NCBI RefSeq assembly: GCF_023516455.1
Contig: NZ_JAMGBA010000002.1
Span: forward strand, 272,501 to 336,500
Origin: Sphingomonas caseinilytica
GTDB taxonomy: Bacteria; Pseudomonadota; Alphaproteobacteria; Sphingomonadales; Sphingomonadaceae
Reading direction: 5' to 3'
DNA length: 64,000 nt
Made by a program: the position numbers and the translations under genes. The notes under the pieces are model-generated. The model saw nothing but the letters and a program-made list of their open reading frames with translations. It was not told the DNA's origin and made no database searches. Positions 47,134 through 56,049 of this stretch are shown piece by piece (the stretch's first letter is position 1; the number at the start of each line of letters is the position of its first letter).

Positions 47134-48300
47134 TTGAGCTTCAAGCCGATGTTCGCGAAGAGCCTGGGCGCGGACCCGGCGCGGCTGCATTTCGCGGCGC
47201 ATAGCCATCACCTCTGGCCCGACGCCTCCTTCGAAGGCCAGGTGCAATGTTGGGAGGACGCAGCTGCACTCGCCGACAACAAGTGGGACAAGGTGATGGG
47301 CGAGGTTTGGCCCGAGGCGCAGGCGCATGTCGCGAAGGAACTTGGGTCGGGCGATCCTTCGGCGATCGTCTTTGCGTCCAACACCCACGACCACATCATC
47401 CGCCTGGTTGCCGCGTGCCCGAGACAGGAAGGCAAGCCACTTCGGGTCCTCACAAGCGACGGCGAATTCCACTCGGCGCGGCGGCAGATGGCGCGTTGGG
47501 CGGAAGGTGGCGAGATCAGCCTTTCAAAGGTTGCGGCCGAACCGTTCGACGATTTCTCCGAGCGATTCCTGGGCGAGGCGCGGAACGGAAAGCATGACCT
47601 GATCATGGTCAGCCAGGTGCTGTTCAACAGCGGCCGGCTGTACGATCTTATCCGCGAATTGGCCGAACTGGCGCGAACCGAAGGCCCGTGGGTTGTAGTG
47701 GACGGCTATCACGCCTTCATGGCGGTCGAAGCCCCGATCGATGCGGCCGTGGCGTCGTCCATCTTCTACCTCGGAGGTGGCTATAAATATGCCATGGCCG
47801 GAGAGGGCATGGGCTTCATGCATTGCCCGCCGGGCTTCGGCCCGCGCCCGCCGATCACTGGCTGGTATGCGGAGTTCGGCGACCTCACGGCGCCGCCGGG
47901 AAGCCAGGTCGGTTATACCAGGGACGCCATGCGTTTCATGGGCGCGACCTTCGATCCGTCGGCGCTTTATCGGTTCAACGCAATCCGGCGGACGCTGGAG
48001 GAGAATGGAATCAGCACCGGCCGGGTCGCCGCGCGAGTGGCGGGATTGCAGGCGTTGATGCTCGATTTGGTCCGCGACACGGCGCTCGGCGAGGCAGAGC
48101 TTCTCAATCCATTGGATAACAAGCCGCACGCCCGCTTCTTCGCCCTCCGCGATTCCCGGGCGCAGCGGTGGTGCGCAGACCTGATGGCGCGAGGATGCGT
48201 CACCGACGTTCGCGGCGACGTGCTGCGCATCGGCTTTGGCCTTTATCATGACGAAGAGGATGTGGCGGCCTTCGCCGCGCTGGCGGGCGAGCTGAGCTAG
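47134..48300 (+). CDS. Kynureninase-like PLP-dependent enzyme (class V aminotransferase fold)
   Basis: 388 residues. The PLP Lys lies in FYLGGGYKYAMAGEGMGF; the aspartate pairing with the pyridine nitrogen is in WVVVDGYHAF. HFAAHSHHLWPDASFEGQ at the start resembles this family of enzymes found next to kynA. Most likely hydrolyses kynurenine to anthranilate and alanine. The start is a TTG at 47134 with GAGAGGG upstream. The stop overlaps the convergent TetR gene by 4 bp. Confidence 0.82.
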   Translation: MSFKPMFAKSLGADPARLHFAAHSHHLWPDASFEGQVQCWEDAAALADNKWDKVMGEVWPEAQAHVAKELGSGDPSAIVFASNTHDHIIRLVAACPRQEGKPLRVLTSDGEFHSARRQMARWAEGGEISLSKVAAEPFDDFSERFLGEARNGKHDLIMVSQVLFNSGRLYDLIRELAELARTEGPWVVVDGYHAFMAVEAPIDAAVASSIFYLGGGYKYAMAGEGMGFMHCPPGFGPRPPITGWYAEFGDLTAPPGSQVGYTRDAMRFMGATFDPSALYRFNAIRRTLEENGISTGRVAARVAGLQALMLDLVRDTALGEAELLNPLDNKPHARFFALRDSRAQRWCADLMARGCVTDVRGDVLRIGFGLYHDEEDVAAFAALAGELS

Positions 48301-48977
48301 GGCTTGAGGCCGCGCGCGATCAGTTCGTTCGCGTGGGCCGCGACAAGCTCCGCATCCTGCCGGCCCCAGACGCCGAAACGCAGACCCAGGAAGACGTTCA
48401 TCCCCATGATCGCCCACGCGCGAACCTCGGTGGCGAGCGCCCCGTCGTCGCGCATCTGTCCCTTTGCGGTCGCCTCCTCGAGGCGGGCGGCAATGCGCGC
48501 GGCTGCCGTTTCATAGTGGGTTCTAAAGCCTGCCGGGTCGACGAATTCGGCTTCGTCGATGATACGGTAGACTTCCTTATGATCGAATACGAAGCGGAGG
48601 TAGGAGGCCAGCGCGAGCCGTTCCCGATCGATCTCGTCGGCTACGCCCTCGATGTCCGGAGCGACATGATCGCGCACCTGCCGGGACATATCGCGGACCA
48701 GTGCGGCGAATACTGCCTCCTTGCTGTCGAAATAGGTGTAGAAGGTCCCGAGCGCGACTTTTGCCCGGCCGGTAATGCCGACGATCGAACTGTCGTGGAA
48801 TCCGCGCTGACCGAACTCGAGCAATGCGGCATCAAGGATTTTACGGAGAGTCTTCTCGCCGCGCGCCGTTCGCGGCGCCTTGCCCTTGCTGGCCGGAGAA
48901 GTCGTTCGCCCCACGGAACCATCCGCTAACCGCTGACCCCTACGCTTGTCCACTGCCACCCCCAAATGCATAGCCAT
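48297..48977 (-). CDS. TetR/AcrR family transcriptional regulator
   Basis: 226 residues. After a basic flexible N-terminus (about 40 residues, TTSPASKGKAPRTARG) comes the TetR HTH (KILDAALLEFGQRGFHDSSIVGITGRAKVALGTFYTYFDSKEAVFAAL), then a helical ligand domain (YLRFVFDHKEVYRIIDEAEFVDPAGF). Divergent from the TonB receptor operon; a palindrome lies between them. It probably controls that operon or the kyn genes that converge on it. Confidence 0.92.
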   Translation of the reverse strand: MAMHLGVAVDKRRGQRLADGSVGRTTSPASKGKAPRTARGEKTLRKILDAALLEFGQRGFHDSSIVGITGRAKVALGTFYTYFDSKEAVFAALVRDMSRQVRDHVAPDIEGVADEIDRERLALASYLRFVFDHKEVYRIIDEAEFVDPAGFRTHYETAAARIAARLEEATAKGQMRDDGALATEVRAWAIMGMNVFLGLRFGVWGRQDAELVAAHANELIARGLKP

Positions 48978-48985
48978 GATTTCAT

Positions 48986-49007
48986 AAGTTGAAAGCCGGT
49001 TCAACTT
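48986..49007. promoter_or_regulatory. TetR-type operator palindrome
   Basis: AAGTTGAA (48986-48993) and TTCAACTT (49000-49007) form a perfect 8-bp inverted repeat with a 6-nt spacer (AGCCGG). It is 9 bp upstream of the TetR start and 79 bp upstream of the TonB receptor start, the normal position for autorepression and divergent control. Confidence 0.72.
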
Positions 49008-49086
49008 TCATTATGCATTGCCTCAAGGCCGTCGATCGGGAACGCCCGGCAAGGCCAGTATCAGGGACCCAAGGGGAGGAATTTTC

Positions 49087-51579
49087 ATGTCTTACCGGAC
49101 CGTCAGTGCCGCGCGCGCCATTCTGCTCGCGGGATCTGCCGCCATCGTTGCCATCCCGACGCAGGCGCTTGCGCAAGATGCCGAACAGGTTGCCGCCGAA
49201 GCCAATGAACAGGCTGACGAAGCCGCGGCAGATTCGGGCGAGATCGTCGTAACGGCGCGGCGCCGCGCGGAAGCGCTGCAGGACGTTCCCATCGCCGTTA
49301 CCGCCTATTCGGGTGCGCAGCTCGAGCGCGAGGGCGCCATCGATATCACCGATATCGGCGACACCACTCCGAACGTTACGCTGGAAACTTCACGCGGCAC
49401 GAACACCACCCTTACGGCCTTCATCCGCGGCGTAGGTCAGCAGGATCCGGTCGCCGGGTTCGAGCAGGGCGTGGGCATCTATTTGGACGATGTCTATCTC
49501 AACCGTCCGCAAGGCGCGGTGCTCGACATTTACGACGTGGAGCGGATCGAAGTGCTGCGCGGCCCACAAGGCACACTTTACGGCCGCAACACGATCGGCG
49601 GCGCGGTCAAATATGTCACGCGCGGCCTTCCCGACGATCCAGAATTGAAGGTGCGCGCCAACGTCGGAACCTATGGCCAGGCCGACCTGGTCGTGTCGGC
49701 CGGCGGAGCGTTGACCGAGGGCTTCCGCATCGGCGGATCGGCCGCCCGCCTGTCCCGCGAAGGGTTCGGCAAGAACCTCACGACCGGCGATGAAAATTAC
49801 AACAAGGACATCTGGGCGATCCGCGGGACCATGGAAATGGAGCCGGTGGACGCCATCTCAGTCCGCGTTTCCGGCGACTACACCTGGGACGATAGCGAGG
49901 CGCGCGGCGGACATCGGTTGATCCCCAGCCTGTGCGACGCCCTGTGCGGACATACGAGCTATCCGGTGCTCGACGACGAGTTCGATACCAGGGGCGGGCT
50001 CACTGATCCCGAGCAGAAGGTTCGCGGCGGCGGCATTGCCGGCCACCTGACCTGGGACATCGCCGACGGCTATACCTTCAAGTCCATCTCGGCCTGGCGG
50101 CACAACAAGAGCCATACACCGATCGACTTCGAGTCGCTGCCTGAGATCGACGTCGACGTCCCGGCAATCTACGAGGACGATCAGTTCAGTCAGGAAGTGC
50201 AGCTGGAGATCGACCGCGGTCCGTTCGCCGGTATCGTCGGCGCCTATTATCTGGACGCCAACGCCAACAACATCTTCGATGTCCGCCTCTACACCACTTG
50301 TCCGACCGTTCCCCGGCCGGGATGCGTGATTGCACTGCCGGGTCTGTCGGCCGTTACCCAAGGCGATGTCGATACCAAGACCTGGGCGATCTTCGGCGAC
50401 TTCACCTACGACATCACCGACCAGTGGAGCGTGTCGCTGGGCGGCCGTTACACCAGCGACAAGCGGCACGCGACGGTGTTCCGCGCCAACTATGTCTTCG
50501 GTGGCCAACCCGGCCTCGGCGGCGTTCCGCCCTTCGGCGATGGCGTACAACTCGGCGCTGCGACTTCCGATTTCGACGGCAAGCGCAAGGACACGGATTT
50601 CACCCCGCGTGCGTCCATCAGCTTCAAGCCCAACGAAGATCACAATATCTATCTGAGCTATTCGGAAGGCTTCAAGGGCGGCGGGTTCGACCCGCGTGGC
50701 CTGACGACTGCCACCCCGCGGTCGAGCCCGACCGTCCCGCCGACCGAAGAAGAGATTTACGAGTTCATGGCGTTCGAGCCCGAGACGGTCAGAAGCTATG
50801 AACTGGGTTGGAAGGGAGCGCTGTTCGACAAGCGGCTGAGAATGGCCGTCGCCCTGTTCCGCGCCAACTATAAGGACGTCCAGGTCCCGGGTTCGGCCGG
50901 CGGCGTGACCGCGGGCGGCGTTCCGACCTTCGTCGGAATCACCACCAACGCCGGCAAGGCGCGCTTCCAGGGTGTCGAAGTCGAAGCCAATTGGGCCGTC
51001 GCGGAAGACCTTGCGACTAGTGGCGACCGCCTGAACCTGGCCGGCACGGTCGGCTTCCTCGACGCCGAGTATCGGGAATTCCTGACCGTCGTGAACCGTA
51101 ACGAAGCCGGTGCGCCGATCGCCCCGATCGAAGTCGACATGGCTGACTTCCGCGAAGTGCAGAACACACCCAAGTGGACGTTGAGCGGTAGCGTCAATTA
51201 TGACACCCCGCTCGCCAGCGGCCGACTGAACTTCAATAGCTCGCTGTCCTATCGCAGCAGCAGCCAGCAGTTCGAGATTGCCACGCCAGGTATCGACGAA
51301 AACGGCTTCGCACTCCTCGACGCCAGCCTCGTGTGGCGGTCCGCCGGAGATCGCTGGTCGATCGGGCTGCACGGGAAGAATCTGACCGACACCAAGTACA
51401 TCACTGCCGGATACAACTTCCTGCTGCAGAATCCGTACACGGGCGACTTCATCCAAGCGAGCGGAGCGCCGGCGACGACCCCATCGCAGCTTGTCCCGGC
51501 CTTGGGACGGGAAGGCGTGCTGAACGCGTTCTACGGAAACCCGCGGCAGGTATTCCTGTCCTTTGGCGCGAAGTTCTAG
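49087..51579 (+). CDS. TonB-dependent receptor
   Basis: 830 residues. Signal peptide to about 29 (AIPTQALAQ), TonB box-like EIVVTARRR, plug domain (LQDVPIAVTAYSGAQLE, FIRGVGQQDPVAGFEQGVGIYLDDVYLNRPQG, EVLRGPQGTLYGRNTIGGAVKYVTR) and a barrel ending FLSFGAKF, with the terminal Phe needed for BAM. The sequence is of the Sphingomonas type that takes up aromatic or other small organics, not a classical siderophore receptor. Strong GGGAGGA site. First gene of a receptor-hydrolase-MFS operon. Confidence 0.95.
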   Translation: MSYRTVSAARAILLAGSAAIVAIPTQALAQDAEQVAAEANEQADEAAADSGEIVVTARRRAEALQDVPIAVTAYSGAQLEREGAIDITDIGDTTPNVTLETSRGTNTTLTAFIRGVGQQDPVAGFEQGVGIYLDDVYLNRPQGAVLDIYDVERIEVLRGPQGTLYGRNTIGGAVKYVTRGLPDDPELKVRANVGTYGQADLVVSAGGALTEGFRIGGSAARLSREGFGKNLTTGDENYNKDIWAIRGTMEMEPVDAISVRVSGDYTWDDSEARGGHRLIPSLCDALCGHTSYPVLDDEFDTRGGLTDPEQKVRGGGIAGHLTWDIADGYTFKSISAWRHNKSHTPIDFESLPEIDVDVPAIYEDDQFSQEVQLEIDRGPFAGIVGAYYLDANANNIFDVRLYTTCPTVPRPGCVIALPGLSAVTQGDVDTKTWAIFGDFTYDITDQWSVSLGGRYTSDKRHATVFRANYVFGGQPGLGGVPPFGDGVQLGAATSDFDGKRKDTDFTPRASISFKPNEDHNIYLSYSEGFKGGGFDPRGLTTATPRSSPTVPPTEEEIYEFMAFEPETVRSYELGWKGALFDKRLRMAVALFRANYKDVQVPGSAGGVTAGGVPTFVGITTNAGKARFQGVEVEANWAVAEDLATSGDRLNLAGTVGFLDAEYREFLTVVNRNEAGAPIAPIEVDMADFREVQNTPKWTLSGSVNYDTPLASGRLNFNSSLSYRSSSQQFEIATPGIDENGFALLDASLVWRSAGDRWSIGLHGKNLTDTKYITAGYNFLLQNPYTGDFIQASGAPATTPSQLVPALGREGVLNAFYGNPRQVFLSFGAKF

Positions 51580-51607
51580 CGGGGGCTCAGGACCGGAAAG
51601 CCGGACC

Positions 51608-52477
51608 ATGTCCGCCTATCAGGAACGCCGCTGGACATCTCGCGACGGCCTCACCCTCTTTGCTCGCGACTATCCGGCCGCGGGCGAAGGGGGGCGGCTG
51701 CCGGTCATCTGCCTCCACGGGCTGACGCGAAACTCGAAGGATTTCGAGGAGATTGCCCCGGTCATTGCCGGTTGGGGACGTCGGGTCATTGTCGCCGACG
51801 TCCGCGGCCGCGGCCAGTCGGGGTGGGATCCCAACCCGAAGAATTACAAGCCGCCCGTCTACGCCCGTGACGTGGTGGAAATGATGGCCGCTCTGGATAT
51901 CGAACGGGCCATCTTCCTCGGCACGTCGATGGGCGGGCTCATCACCATGACCCTGATGGCGGTCCGGCCCAGGGCGATCGCGGCTGCAGTCCTGAACGAT
52001 GTGGGTCCCGCCGTTTCCCCGGAGGGCATTGCACGCATCCTCGGCTACGCCGGCAAGAAGACGGCGATCAACGATTGGAACGACGCCGCCAATTATGTGC
52101 GGCAGACGCAAGGCGTCGCATTCCCGGACTTCCAGGACGAGGACTGGCATCGCTTCGCCCAACGGACATTCCGCCAGGGACCGGATGGGCCTGAGCTGGA
52201 CTATGACCCGGCAATTGCGTCTCCTTTGTCGAAGCCGCCTTCGAAGCTTGCGCCGTGGATCGCGGGCTTTCTGTTCCGGCGCCTGGCGCGAAAAAGGCCC
52301 ACCTTGCTGATCCGGGGCGGGATTTCCGACTTGATCAGTAGCGACATCGCCGATCGGATGCAGCGCCAGGCCCCAGGCATGAAACGCGTCGACGTGCCCA
52401 ATGTCGGACATGCGCCAATGCTGACCGAACCGGCCGCTGTTGACGCCATCGACAAATTCCTGCGAACGGTACCGTGA
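51608..52477 (+). CDS. Alpha/beta hydrolase
   Basis: 289 residues. The nucleophile is in GTSMGG (FLGTSMGGLIT), the oxyanion segment HGLTRNSKDF, the acid after LLIRGGISDLIS and the His in VPNVGHAPML. Esterase or lactonase-like; no signal peptide, so cytoplasmic. Placed between an outer-membrane receptor and an MFS permease, it likely acts on the substrate these bring in. It could also supply a kynurenine formamidase step, but nothing in its sequence shows this. Confidence 0.9.
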   Translation: MSAYQERRWTSRDGLTLFARDYPAAGEGGRLPVICLHGLTRNSKDFEEIAPVIAGWGRRVIVADVRGRGQSGWDPNPKNYKPPVYARDVVEMMAALDIERAIFLGTSMGGLITMTLMAVRPRAIAAAVLNDVGPAVSPEGIARILGYAGKKTAINDWNDAANYVRQTQGVAFPDFQDEDWHRFAQRTFRQGPDGPELDYDPAIASPLSKPPSKLAPWIAGFLFRRLARKRPTLLIRGGISDLISSDIADRMQRQAPGMKRVDVPNVGHAPMLTEPAAVDAIDKFLRTVP

Positions 52478-52514
52478 ACAGCGGCGATCGGCCGACAATC
52501 TGAAAGGTGAGGGG

Positions 52515-53786
52515 ATGAGTAAGGAGTCGGGCGCCGTCCCAGCACCCCGGGCCAATGCGGTGCTCGCGCTGCTGCTTTTGGCCTATATCTTCAACTTCCT
52601 CGACCGGCAGATCCTGGGAATCCTGGCCGGCCCGATCATAACCGAACTGAAGCTGACTGACGCCGAGTTCGGCGCGATCGGCGGGCTCGCTTTCGCGCTG
52701 CTCTATTCGGTTCTAGGAGTGCCATTGGCGATGCTGGCCGACCGGACAAGCCGGAGCAAGGTCATCGCCGGTGCCGTTGCCGTCTGGAGCGCTTTCACGG
52801 CGCTATGCGGGACCGCCGCGAATTTCGGCCAGCTATTCCTCTATCGACTTGGCGTCGGCGTCGGCGAGGCCGGTGGCGTCGCCCCGGCCTATGCGCTGAT
52901 CGCCGACTATTTTCCTCCGCATCGGCGAGCCCGGGCCCTGGCCATATTCTCGCTCGGCATTCCGCTTGGCCTTGCCAGCGGAACCTTGATCGGCGCCTAC
53001 CTCGCATCTTGGGTAAGCTGGCGTGCAGCCTTCATCGTGATGGGCGTTGCGGGACTCATCCTTGCCCCGATCATGCTGATCTTCGTTCGCGACCTGCCGA
53101 GGCCGAAGGTTGCCGTGGCCGATCAAGTTCCGCTGTCGCGTGCATTCCCGATCATCGCCAAGAAGCCGACGTTCTGGCTGATGGCATCGGCGGCATCGTG
53201 CAGCTCGCTGGCAGGCTATGGATTGGCCCTCTGGGTTCCCTCGGTTTTGGAGCGCAGCTTCGGATTCGGATTGCTGGAGCGCGGCCACTTCCTGGCCTCG
53301 ATCTTCCTTATCGGCGGCACCGCAGGCGTATTCCTCGGCGGCTGGCTGGCCGATCGGCTTGGTCAGAGCGATCGCCGCTGGTACGGGCGCCTTCCGGCAA
53401 TTGCCTGGCTGATCACCGCGCCGACCTTTGCGATCGGGCTGATGTCGCCGGATCCGTGGCTGGCCTGGCCTCTGCTGCTCATTCCCAACGCGCTAAACAT
53501 CCTTTGGCTGGGACCGGTGACCACGGCGGTCCAGCACCTCGTGCCGCAGCCGATGCGCTCGACCGCCTCGGCGAGTTTCCTGCTGATCAACAACCTTATC
53601 GGTCTTGGCGTCGGGCCGACCCTGATCGGTGCCTTGTCGGTGATGTTCAAGGAAAGCTACGGCACCGAAGCGCTTCGTTACGCTGCCGTCAGCGTCGTCG
53701 GTTTCTACGTCATCGCAGCTATCCTCATGTTTTTCGCAGTCCGGCGCCTGCGAGAGGACTGGGTGGACGATTCAGCCGCAGCCTGA
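52515..53786 (+). CDS. MFS transporter (spinster-like)
   Basis: 423 residues, twelve membrane helices. The DRQILGILAGPIITELKLTDAEFGAIGGLAFALLYSVLGVPLA N-terminus and GVGEAGGVAPAYALIADYFPPHRRA are those of the spinster-type MFS group common in sphingomonads, often next to TonB receptors. Inner-membrane transport partner of the receptor at 49087. Start at 52515 follows GGTGAGGGG. Confidence 0.93.
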   Translation: MSKESGAVPAPRANAVLALLLLAYIFNFLDRQILGILAGPIITELKLTDAEFGAIGGLAFALLYSVLGVPLAMLADRTSRSKVIAGAVAVWSAFTALCGTAANFGQLFLYRLGVGVGEAGGVAPAYALIADYFPPHRRARALAIFSLGIPLGLASGTLIGAYLASWVSWRAAFIVMGVAGLILAPIMLIFVRDLPRPKVAVADQVPLSRAFPIIAKKPTFWLMASAASCSSLAGYGLALWVPSVLERSFGFGLLERGHFLASIFLIGGTAGVFLGGWLADRLGQSDRRWYGRLPAIAWLITAPTFAIGLMSPDPWLAWPLLLIPNALNILWLGPVTTAVQHLVPQPMRSTASASFLLINNLIGLGVGPTLIGALSVMFKESYGTEALRYAAVSVVGFYVIAAILMFFAVRRLREDWVDDSAAA

Positions 53787-53822
53787 CCCGCTCGCGAATC
53801 TGAACGCCAGCTAAACGATCGG

Positions 53823-53847
53823 GGAACGCGCTCCCTTTTGGGCCGTT
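53823..53847 (+). promoter_or_regulatory. EcfG-type general stress promoter
   Basis: GGAAC (53823-53827), exactly 16 nt, then CGTT (53844-53847): a perfect match to the alphaproteobacterial EcfG sigma factor consensus GGAAC-N16/17-CGTT. The next gene starts 24 bp further on, giving a short leader with a GGAGAG ribosome site. This places the tandem-repeat protein in the general stress regulon. Confidence 0.78.
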
Positions 53848-53871
53848 TTTTGGGCTTGAAGGAGAGATTCC

Positions 53872-55263
53872 ATGTTGAAATGGATGCTTGCTGCCGGCGC
53901 AGCGGCGCTGGCGATCGCCGCTCCGTCGGCCGCCGAGCGCGGCGGCGGACAGGGCGGCCAAAAGGATCATTCCGCCCATGGCCAGAAGGCCGATCGTGGC
54001 GGCGGCGGCCAGAAGGCACGCGCCCAGCGTGGCGGCGATCGTCAGGTCAATGCCAATCGCAGTGGCGACCGCCAGCGGTCCCACCAGACGCGCTCGGCTC
54101 AGAATGACGACCGGCGCGGACGCGGCGGCGATAAGGTTCGCTCAGGCAATCCCGACAGCGATGGCGGCCGTAACCAGGCGAGGTTCGCAAATCGCCAGGG
54201 CGACAACCATCAGGGCAATCAGGGAAATCGCAGGTTCGAGGATCGCCAGGGCGACAATCTCCAGGGCAGCCAGGGCAACCGGCGGTTCGAGAATGGCAAT
54301 TGGGACCGCTCGAATGTTCGAACGGTCAAGGTCGACCGCGACCTGAATCGCGGTAATGGCAAGGGCCGGTTCGCTGTTGTCGATGGCAATGACATCGTCC
54401 GGGTTCGCGACTTTAATCGCGGGGTCGTGCGCGTGCACGACATCGACCGCGACGATGTGTTCGTGCGCAGGCTCGGCTTCGGTGCCGGTGGCTGCCCGCC
54501 GGGATTGGCCAAGAAGGCGGTAGCCTGCATGCCTCCGGGTCAGGCTGCAAAGCTGATCGGACAGCCGTTGGTTGTGGCCGATCGATACGGAGCGCTTGCG
54601 CCGGTTCCCTTGGCGATGCGCAACTTCTACTATGACGATGACGATTATTATTACCGCTACGGCGGCGGATATATGTATCGCGTCGACCGGGGCGATAACC
54701 TTATCGCTTCGATGATACCGCTGTTCGGGGCCGCACTGATCGGCCAGCCGCTGCAGCCGAGCTACGTCAACAGCTATTACCAGCCGTCATACTTCAATTC
54801 ATTCTACCCGAACTCGCCCTACGATTGTTATCGGAACGGCTACGGCTACGTTTATGAAACGGACTGTATGACCGGCATGGTCGAGAACGTCATCCCGAAC
54901 TACGGCTACGGCTATGGTGTCGGGCAGATGCTGCCGTCCAGCTACGGCTATTACAATTTGCCCTATACCTATCGCAGCTACTTCAACGATAATGACGATT
55001 ATTATTACCGATACGCGCCGGGCGCCATTTACCAGGTTGACCGCGAAACGGCGCTGATCTCGTCGGTGGCGGCGTTGCTGACCAACGGGCTTTCCGTCGG
55101 ACAGCCCCTGCCGGTGGGTTACGGCGCCTATAATGTGCCGATGGCCTATCGGGCGAATTATTACGACACGCCGGACGTCATGTACCGCTACGACAATGGC
55201 TATATTTACGCCGTCGACCCAAGCACCCGAATGGTGAACTCGGTCGCCTATGCCATTGTGTAA
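53872..55263 (+). CDS. Exported tandem-repeat protein with RcnB-like motif
   Basis: 463 residues, unknown function. Signal peptide (1-21). Residues 22-165 are disordered, with Gly/Arg/Gln/Asn-rich near-repeats (RQGDNHQGNQGNRRFED, RQGDNLQGSQGNRRFEN). A CPPGLAKK...CMPPGQAAK motif (208-226) recalls RcnB-like proteins. Four degenerate repeats rich in Tyr and Asp follow at about 253-294, 311-355, 370-414 and 430-463 (YYYRYGGGYMYRVDRGDNLI; YYYRYAPGAIYQVDRETALI; VMYRYDNGYIYAVDPSTRMV), with GQPL before the next unit. Driven by an EcfG promoter, so likely an envelope stress protein. Confidence 0.78.
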   Translation: MLKWMLAAGAAALAIAAPSAAERGGGQGGQKDHSAHGQKADRGGGGQKARAQRGGDRQVNANRSGDRQRSHQTRSAQNDDRRGRGGDKVRSGNPDSDGGRNQARFANRQGDNHQGNQGNRRFEDRQGDNLQGSQGNRRFENGNWDRSNVRTVKVDRDLNRGNGKGRFAVVDGNDIVRVRDFNRGVVRVHDIDRDDVFVRRLGFGAGGCPPGLAKKAVACMPPGQAAKLIGQPLVVADRYGALAPVPLAMRNFYYDDDDYYYRYGGGYMYRVDRGDNLIASMIPLFGAALIGQPLQPSYVNSYYQPSYFNSFYPNSPYDCYRNGYGYVYETDCMTGMVENVIPNYGYGYGVGQMLPSSYGYYNLPYTYRSYFNDNDDYYYRYAPGAIYQVDRETALISSVAALLTNGLSVGQPLPVGYGAYNVPMAYRANYYDTPDVMYRYDNGYIYAVDPSTRMVNSVAYAIV

Positions 55264-55283
55264 AAATCCAACTGACAGTGAAT

Positions 55284-55308
55284 GGCCTCGGCGGTGATCG
55301 CCGGGGCC
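55284..55308 (+). terminator. Hairpin after the tandem-repeat gene
   Basis: GGCCTCGGCG (55284-55293) pairs with CGCCGGGGCC (55299-55308) across a 5-nt loop, with one G-U pair. It is 21 bp after the stop codon. No T-run, so it may terminate weakly or stabilise the message before the fasciclin gene. Confidence 0.5.
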
Positions 55309-55335
55309 GCTGATGAGAATATGGGAGTAAAGCAA

Positions 55336-55902
55336 ATGACCAGAAGCAAGCTTACGCTGGTCCTCGCGATGGGCCTGTGCGCAGCTTCGGCCTGCAGCAA
55401 GAATGAAACGTCCGACACCGCAGCCAAGGGCGCAGCGGCGGTCAAGGAGGCCGGCAACACGACGATTGCCGCAGGGCTCAATCAGAAGGGCGAATTCTAC
55501 ACATTGGCCAAGGCCGCGGGGCTCGACGCCACGCTGGCCGGACCTGGGCCCTACACGGTGTTCGTTCCTGAGGACGCTGCTTTTGCCAAGCTTCCGGCCG
55601 GAACTGTGGACAGCTGGTCGAAACCCGAAGCGCGGACGGACCTTACGCGGACGCTGACCTACCACATCCTGCCGGGCACGGTGCTTGCCGACGATATCGG
55701 CAAGGCCATCGACAGCGCCAACGGCAAGGCTGAACTCGCGACCATGGGCGGCCAGGTCCTGACGGCGACGAAAGAGGACGGAAAGATCGTGATCTCCGAT
55801 GCCGCCGGCGGAAAGGCGGTAATTACGAAGGCCGACGAAACCCGCGCCAACGGCGTCGTACACGAGACCAACGCCGTGCTGATGCCGTCGACGGCGACTT
55901 AA
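55336..55902 (+). CDS. Fasciclin (FAS1) domain lipoprotein
   Basis: 188 residues. Lipoprotein signal ending LCAASAC; the FAS1 domain has the H1 motif YTVFVPEDAAFAKLP and H2 motif NGVVHETNAVLMP. FAS1 domains mediate adhesion or matrix contacts. GGGAG before the ATG. Separated from the stress-driven gene by a hairpin; may be partly co-expressed with it. Confidence 0.9.
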   Translation: MTRSKLTLVLAMGLCAASACSKNETSDTAAKGAAAVKEAGNTTIAAGLNQKGEFYTLAKAAGLDATLAGPGPYTVFVPEDAAFAKLPAGTVDSWSKPEARTDLTRTLTYHILPGTVLADDIGKAIDSANGKAELATMGGQVLTATKEDGKIVISDAAGGKAVITKADETRANGVVHETNAVLMPSTAT

Positions 55903-55914
55903 GTATCAATGACA

Positions 55915-55936
55915 GGTGATGCCCGCTGGCATCACC
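55915..55936 (+). terminator. Hairpin after the fasciclin gene
   Basis: Perfect 9-bp stem GGTGATGCC (55915-55923) / GGCATCACC (55928-55936), loop CGCT, 12 bp after the stop codon. No T-run follows. Probably ends the fasciclin transcript and separates it from dnaN. Confidence 0.55.
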
Positions 55937-56049
55937 AATTGGTCGAGCTCGACATGGTGCTGTCCCCGCAGAACCATTTCGCTCATTTCCCCTTTCGTGC
56001 GGCTTGTCGCTCGCTATAACGAGGTGACAAGACGCGCGAAGGGGCGAAA

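Noticed and set aside
49858-51609. 583-codon minus-strand open frame opposite the TonB receptor
   Set aside because: Antisense of a strongly conserved receptor; composition is that of a shadow frame.
53822-53839. GGGA...TCCCTTTT as a terminator of the MFS gene
   Set aside because: The stem has only 4 bp; the same bases fit the EcfG promoter exactly, so the promoter reading is preferred.
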